From Branchiostoma floridae (lineage: Eukaryota > Chordata > Leptocardii > Amphioxiformes > Branchiostomatidae): a stretch of DNA of 64,000 bases. The stretch covers positions 1,007,605-1,071,604 of the forward strand of contig NC_049987.1 in the NCBI RefSeq assembly GCF_000003815.2. Reading direction: 5' to 3'. This document shows, one piece after another, positions 57,215 to 64,000 of this stretch; the stretch's first letter is position 1; each line of letters begins with the position of its first letter. Position numbers and translations under genes: made by a program. Under the pieces are notes generated by a model. That model had not been told where the DNA came from and searched no databases. It saw only the letters and a list, made by a program, of their open reading frames with translations.

Positions 57215-57590
57215 TTGGGGAAGTCATAGGTAAGGGCCTCTCCAGGGTTTAACAAGTTTTCTAAAATTCACTTGTCCTATCGGGCAAGTACATGCAAAAT
57301 TCACTTGCCCGAACCAGCTTTCTGCTTGCCCCCCACATGTAACTAACATTTTTTTACTATGTATATTGACGTGCAACAATGAAATTCTTTTATTATTGGC
57401 TCTATTTTTCTGTGTTGACCAATGCTTGATGCAGTAACTGTGATAAGCAACAAGTACATTTGTCATGGTAAAAATCTTACTTGTCCGATCGGACGAGTGG
57501 GGAAGGACATTCACTTGAATTGCCTGATGGACACTTTCACTTGCCGGGACAATCGGGCTAGTGCACTTGTCCAACCCTGCTCTCAGAAGT
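57215..57590. repeat. Interspersed repeat with repeated ACTTGTCC/ACTTGCCC words
   Basis: CACTTGTCCTATCGGGCAAG, CACTTGCCCGAACC, CTTGTCCGATCGGACGAG and CACTTGCCGGGACAATCGGG follow each other between AT-rich spacers. The CCGATCGG centre makes several parts self-complementary. No gene is encoded. It sits where the central CDC5L exons would be expected. Confidence 0.5.
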
Positions 57591-57770
57591 AAGTAAATAT
57601 CCTCAGGCTGTTACTGAAACAGCAAGAAAACTTTGACTTGTATGCCACACAGCACTACAAGATGCACAACAACAGGAACAGCAATACTGGCCAATCATGA
57701 ACATCTAGCATCTTACTCTAACTCTCTAATTTCATCCATATCTTTCTGTGTGGTACATGTTGTATGTTCC

Positions 57771-58001
57771 ACAGGAGCAGCTGCACAAGTCCCAGCTCAG
57801 ACATGTGTGATACATGTTGTATGTTATTGACAGGAGCAGCACAAGTCCCAGCTCAGACATGTGTGATACATGTTGTATGTTATTGACAGGAACAGCACAA
57901 GTCCCAGCTCAGACATGTGTGATGCATGTTGTATGTTATTGACAGGAACAGCACAAGTCCCAGCTCAGACATGTGTGATACATGTTGTATGTTATTGACA
58001 G
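57771..58001 (+). repeat. Acceptor-anchored array 1: 56-bp unit
   Basis: ACAGG(A/G)(A/G)CAG starts at 57771, 57830, 57886 and 57942, before the true exon junction at 57998. Each unit is TTATTGACAG (acceptor), then GAACAGCACAAGTCCCAGCT, the first ~20 nt of the next exon, then a short CAGACATGTGTGATACATG spacer. The last copy leads into the full exon 58002-58185. Confidence 0.95.
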
Positions 58002-58346
58002 GAACATCACAAGTCCCAGCTGCGCCGCGGGCTCCAGGGTCTGCCCACGCCCAAGAACGACTTTGAGATCGTGATGCCCGAGGAGATGCCGCAGGACATG
58101 GGGACGGAGGTGGAACCGCACGCCAACCTCCGGCCTGACCAGTCTGACATCGACATGGCTGAACAGGCCAGGGTCAACGCAGAGAGTGAGTAATACTATG
58201 GGGTTTTATTATGTAGTTAAGAGTGCCTCCTTTCAGATTTCTTAAGAACTGCAGTCGTAAATTTGGGAAGGGTAAATGTGCTGACATGTATACTAGCATG
58301 GCTCAACGCAGAGAGTGGGTCACACATCTGAGGTATGATCATGTAG

Positions 58347-58670
<324 letters not shown>

Positions 58671-58698
58671 TAAAAGAAAAAATATAACATACTACGGC

Positions 58699-58798
58699 NN
58701 NNNNNNNNNNNNNNNNNNNNNNNNNNNNNNNNNNNNNNNNNNNNNNNNNNNNNNNNNNNNNNNNNNNNNNNNNNNNNNNNNNNNNNNNNNNNNNNNNN
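58699..58798. other. Assembly gap (100 N)
   Basis: It ends at the edge of acceptor-anchored array 2, so that array may be longer than shown. Confidence 0.99.
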
Positions 58799-59111
58799 TT
58801 CTGTGTAGGCTGAAGAGTTGATAAAGAGAGAGATAGTGACCATGTTACACCATGTGCTTTTGTACATGTAAGCTGAAGAGTTGATTAAGAGAGAGATGGT
58901 GACCATGTTACACTATGTGTTTTGTGTAGGCTGAAGAGTTGATAAAGAGAGAGATGGTGACCATGTTACACCATGTGTTTTGTACATGTAGGCTGAAGAG
59001 TTGATAAAGAGAGAGATAGTGACCATGTTACACCATGTGTTTTGTGTAGGCTGAAGAGTTGATAAAGAGAGAGATGGTGACCATGTTACACCATGTGTTT
59101 TGTACATGTAG
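58799..59111 (+). repeat. Acceptor-anchored array 2: alternating 58/62-bp units
   Basis: GCTGAAGAGTTGAT starts at 58809, 58872, 58930, 58992, 59050 and 59112. Steps are 63, 58, 62, 58 and 62. Each unit has (A)GGCTGAAGAG, i.e. AG acceptor plus the first ~45 nt of exon AEELIKREMVTMLHH, then GTGTTTTGTGTAG or GTGTTTTGTACATGTAG. The two spacer types alternate, giving a ~120-bp dimer. The last copy continues into the whole exon. Confidence 0.95.
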
Positions 59112-59383
59112 GCTGAAGAGTTGATAAAGAGAGAGATGGTGACCATGTTACACCATGATGCCATCTACAACCCTTCAGAAGAACAGGCTGCCGCGGCTGC
59201 AGGAGACAAGAAGAAAGGCGCCCAGTCAGCCGGCAACAAGATGGCAGAACAATCGCCTACCTGGAGGAATATCCGTACACCAAAATAGACGAGGACAGTC
59301 TGAATTTGGTAAGTACATTTTTGTAATATAGATTTGCACTGTAGTTTTGGTATTTCTTGCCAGATGGCGTTTCTTGCTAGATC

Positions 59384-59635
59384 CCTTCCCCAGGCTAAAG
59401 AACTGTTGTCCCATGAGATGGAGGTAGTGAAAACAGGGATTGGACATGGGGATCTGTCTGTAGAAGTGTTTTTGTACTGCAGTTTTGATATGTTTTGCCA
59501 GATGGCGCTAACAGTCTGCTCTCTCCCTTCCCCAGGCTAAAGAACTGTTGTCCCATGAGATGGAGGTAGTGAAAACAGGGATTGGACATGGGGATCTGTC
59601 TGTAGAAGTGTTTTTGTACCGCAGTTTTGATATGT

Positions 59636-59640
<5 letters not shown>
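59384..59640 (+). repeat. Acceptor-anchored array 3: 142-bp duplication
   Basis: Two near-identical copies begin with CCCTTCCCCAG then GCTAAAGAACTG (exon starts 59394 and 59536). They include the exon AKELLSHEMEVVKTGIGHG and ~60 bp of following sequence ending in GATATGTTTTGCC. The second copy fuses directly into array 4 at about 59636. Confidence 0.95.
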
Positions 59641-60564
<924 letters not shown>

Positions 60565-60650
60565 TAATCTTGCATATTACAAATCACAATAACATTAACA
60601 TTTGTTCCTCCATAAATAGTTTCATCAGGTTGGTAGATTACTTGCACAAA

Positions 60651-60855
60651 TTCTTCATCTTTTCACAACCTTCGTTTATTCTTCTGCAGACGTTTCGGTG
60701 ACTGTCGGTCGCCTTCATCAGTACAAAATGAACATTATTTGCATAATCAGTGCGATATTGATAACGTAATTATTGTTCATTTTGTACTGATGAAAGTGAC
60801 AGACAGTCACCGAAATGTCTGCAGAAGAATAAACGAAGGTTGTGAAATGATGAAG
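60651..60855. repeat. Foldback element, ~85-bp arms, in a CDC5L intron
   Basis: The arms 60651-60735 and 60771-60855 are imperfect inverse copies, with TTCGTTTATTCTTCTGCAGA against TCTGCAGAAGAATAAACGAA perfectly paired. The loop is ~35 nt. CGTTTCGGTGACTG and GCCTTCATCAGTAC words link it to the loop of the inverted repeat at 52062. Confidence 0.9.
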
Positions 60856-61397
60856 ACTTTGTTCGATTAACATGCGTTTCACAGCTTTTGTCGGAATTGT
60901 CTGGAGGTGACAGACTGTCACCAAAATGTTAGTTTTTATAAATGACACACTTGTTTGTGTACAGTGAATTATTTTAGTCTCTGCACTTTTTAAGTCAGTC
61001 TTCATCCTATCTTACTGTTTACAAAATTTGATGTAGTAGAGCCTCCAACGGTTTTAATAACGAATATTTTCCATTTATCTGTCTTCTTATGTCTTTTTTT
61101 TATTATTGACAGTTCTGCATTTCTAGTTATAGTGTCTGCAATTATTGTTGCTGATAGGTTTTGTTATGAGAATAGTTTGTTGTTTCATTTCACCTTTTAT
61201 TTTTTTTTGTGAAGAATAAACAGAGCTGATGATAAACAGTTAACCAATACTTTTTGTTGCGTGTGTTCCTGTAGTCACTGAAGGAGGACGTGAAACGTCA
61301 GACAGACCGTGAACACGAGCTGCAGAAACACTACGCTGACCTGATCGTGGAGCGAGACATGCTGGTCAGCAGACTACCTGGGAAGGGCAGCAACTGA

Positions 61398-62355
61398 ACA
61401 GCTGGACTACATAAGTCACATCAGGCCACAAGAAGTCACATTATGGCCACAAGTAGTCACGTATTGCCATAATAAATTTAGCCACTTAGAGCCACAATAA
61501 GTCATATATGTATATGGCCACAACAAGTCACATCAGGTCACAATAAGTCACATAAGCTGGGAGCAAGTCCACATGCAAAAAATTCTCAATTTTTTTTCTG
61601 GTTAGAAAGGATGTACATGGACAAGATCTTGCCTGTTTTCCACCTTGTCAGCAAATTTTAAACCACTGCAAAAGTACTTGTTCTGTGTTCTGCCCTCCTA
61701 CCCCCTTCTTTCAACTGCAAAATAAAAATTCCATTGAATTTTCATTTTTCTTCCAACCGTGAGATAAAGTCCTGCAAACTTAAAGACATTTACTATGTTG
61801 ATATGTAGTCAGTCTAAGATACAATCCATAGAATCAAATTCTGTCAAACATGAAATTTGTCTTTTATTACATTGTACTTTAACTCTTGATTCAAGCAAAA
61901 ACAAGTACTTCAGATATCCTAAGGATCCTTGAAGACAAAAATCATGTATGTTGTAAAGGTATGCAACATAAATTATTTCATGAAGTAAATTTAACTGTTC
62001 AAGCAATAATTGTTTTAGTTTTCTTTTCCACGTGATCAGTTTATTTATAACTTTTGTGTACATGTGACAATACATGAAAATCGTGTTCCACTGTAAGATC
62101 TATAACTGTGATTGGCGTAGCTTGATGAAACATTTGTAACATCTGTATTTACTCAGAACACAAGTTTGAGAACAGACATGTTGCTATGGTCAGAAATTAA
62201 ACTAGATAAAAAATTCAAGTTTTCTGCAGAATCTACAGTTGATGTATTACAGTGAGATGTCAACAATAAAATGATATTGCACGTTCTAAGTATGTGCAGT
62301 ACGTCTTCTTATAGCCAACTGTCTTTTCCTTATATTACTTGTATCTGAAAAGTTC
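61398..62355. other. 3' flank of the CDC5L locus
   Basis: A CACAATAAGTCACAT-like word recurs about six times at 61405-61555. AATAAA occurs at 61472, 61722 and 62264. This is the expected 3' UTR zone. No exon seen. Confidence 0.45.
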
Positions 62356-62359
62356 TGAT

Positions 62360-62620
62360 GTTCACCATCAATTGCAAGTGTGTCTCTGTCAGGTTTAGCA
62401 CTAGGGACATGTGTGGCTGTATGTATGACAGGTGCGTCTGTGTGTCTATCGGGTTTAGCGCCAGGGGCACGTGTGGCTGTATGTGTGACAGGTGTGGTAC
62501 TCACCATCAATGACAAGTGTGTCTGCGTGTCTATCTAGTTTAGCACCAGGGACACCTGTAGCTGTATGTATGACAGGTGTGGTAGTTACCATTAATGGCG
62601 CGTGTGTCCGTGTTTTAGAA
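62360..62620. repeat. Degenerate tandem repeat (GGTTTAGC / GTGTGGCTGTATG words)
   Basis: The order CACCATCAAT, GTGTGTCT, GTTTAGC(A/G)C(T/C)AGGG and GGCTGTATGTATGACAGG repeats three times with internal deletions (62365-62605). Minus-strand open frames here follow from the repeat. Confidence 0.75.
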
Positions 62621-62629
62621 TAGTGTGTT

Positions 62630-64000
62630 TGCTTAAAAATCTGCTGTGAAATAAATTTTCTTTTCATGGGTCAACAGCGTCTTCTAGCATTGTTTACTAG
62701 AAGTGCAATAGTTTGAAGTCAGCAGTCACGCAATTTAAAAGCACCAATGACAGTTCTTTTTACCTCACATTTGTAGCGTGTTTGTATTTCTCTGTGTCTT
62801 TGTGTGCTTTTGAAGGTTTTTTAGCACTTTTTTCAGACAAATCAGCTTTTGGGTCGTTCTCATTCTTACAAGACGTTCACAGGGGGAGGACGACTAATGT
62901 GAAATGTGAAGGATTTTCTGCTGTAGCAGCTTTGTGTTCATGGATCAAAAGCGCCGTCCGGTAATTTCTAAAATAACTGTAATGGTTGGTCAAATAAGCG
63001 TCAGTACCATTGATCAAAAGCAATTTCAGATTCTGATTGACCTGATTCTGTATATCTGCCATGTTGTTTTCTCTATGCACGTCCCTTGGTCACTCCACGT
63101 ACTCTGTATTCGGAATAGTATACGTGTACTTATATAATATAAGACACTGTACACCAGCAGCAAAGGTTATTTCAACAGGATGGCGCATTTTCATAAAGTA
63201 TTGTAGTTCAATTAAAGATTGCTACGTGACGCTTTTAATCCATGGCAATGGAGGGTGAACAGCAGAAGACACATTTTACTATGTAGAAAGCTTAAGTTTA
63301 TGAGTTCCTTACTTTCCTTACTATGTAAACGACTTAATCTTTTCCCTAAAGAATATGTCTTTGCCTTCTGAATACACCGTCACTGCCGCGGTCGTGTAAG
63401 CGTGCACAATTTTATTTTATACACGTAACGTTAGGAATGAGCATAACATCCATTGTCTCACTCACTTGGATGTCCATCGTCACTTCGATGATGACTTCAA
63501 TGGCGTCTCTGGTATCTAATAGTATATAATGTTGTTTGTTCTATATGTTGACTCTCAAACATCAGCATTGCTGCCTTGTGTTCCAATTTGGGTAACTGCA
63601 TTCATACCGTAAACCGATTTCATCACACAGAACTACGTTGAAACCCAATATGGTTGTTCTAACCGCAAATAAAACATGACAACGACACATGCATCAGTTG
63701 GTGGTGGTTTAGGACCTATTAAACTTAATAATACCGACAACAATGATTCTCTTGCTTTCTGTTGTCACCTCTTTAATCTTAGCGAACCCGGAAGTGGGCT
63801 TTTGCACCGCATCCAAACGCTTTCATTCAGCTTTCAATAAGCACCTTGCAGAGGTATATATTACCTATCCTTGAGGTCAAAGCGCACACGATACGCGTTA
63901 CGCTGTGCAATTGGTCAACTTTCCATGACGTTTACCCCATTGTTGAGGATAGTTTCGGTAGCAGTTCCGCCATATTGTCGGACTACCAACATTATTTTGA
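62630..64000. other. Unassigned sequence to window end
   Basis: No recognisable exon, RNA gene or transposon terminus. The last 30 bp (GCAGTTCCGCCATATTG) resemble promoter-proximal sequence, but this cannot be supported within the window. Confidence 0.35.

Noticed and set aside
58913-59164. Minus-strand frame of 83 codons
   Set aside because: It is the antisense of array 2 and repeats with it.

Overview
The window looks like a genomic scaffold from a repeat-rich marine deuterostome, most probably a lancelet (Branchiostoma). Genes are split by long AT-rich introns with GT/AG borders, the recognisable proteins are metazoan (a CYP2-clan P450, CDC5L, kelch, C2H2, an NRF1/EWG-like domain), and much of the DNA is transposon debris and tandem repeats. 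Four N-gaps and many poly(G/C) tracts indicate a draft assembly. The genus is an inference; no search was run.

Layout. 1-10 kb: mostly unassigned DNA with a GC-rich 48-bp minisatellite, a broken MADF-like gene, a 183-bp foldback, a TA-flanked MITE and one well-formed candidate first exon. 10-17.7 kb: a TTAA-type (piggyBac-like) non-autonomous element, a multi-exon decayed MULE-type transposase gene on the minus strand, and a Tc1-like element carrying a nested Helentron/HINE-like element. 20.5-22.4 kb: a cluster of CACATT motifs followed by a satellite of seven ~213-225-bp units. 23.0-38.7 kb: one cytochrome P450 gene on the minus strand, all seven coding exons readable, with introns filled by transposons and repeats. 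40-47 kb: a graveyard of a Penelope-like element, two LINE fragments, a hAT element, a TTAA-type element sitting exactly inside a reverse-transcriptase frame, and fragments of C2H2, NRF1-like and kelch genes. 47-53 kb: a few unplaced candidate exons, one with a YENM motif, more HINE-like repeat, and a perfect 42-bp inverted repeat. 54.3-61.4 kb: a CDC5L-related locus on the plus strand. 61.4-64 kb: nothing recognisable except one degenerate tandem repeat.

The only gene that looks close to intact is the P450: its exons join into 507 residues with all hallmark motifs, except that an 11-C run in the last exon shifts the frame just after the haem region. The CDC5L locus has a stop at codon 9, two frameshifts, and no sign of its central exons.

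The most unusual signal is in that CDC5L locus. Four neighbouring exons have each been amplified into a tandem array whose unit is the end of the intron, the AG acceptor and the start of the exon. The arrays are 56 bp x4, 58/62 bp x6, 142 bp x2 and 94/101 bp x8. Each ends in the one copy that continues into the full exon. Whether this is biology or an assembly effect can be tested directly with long reads. A second clear result is that removing the 41.1-42.0 kb element plus one TTAA restores an open reverse-transcriptase frame, which shows TTAA targeting.
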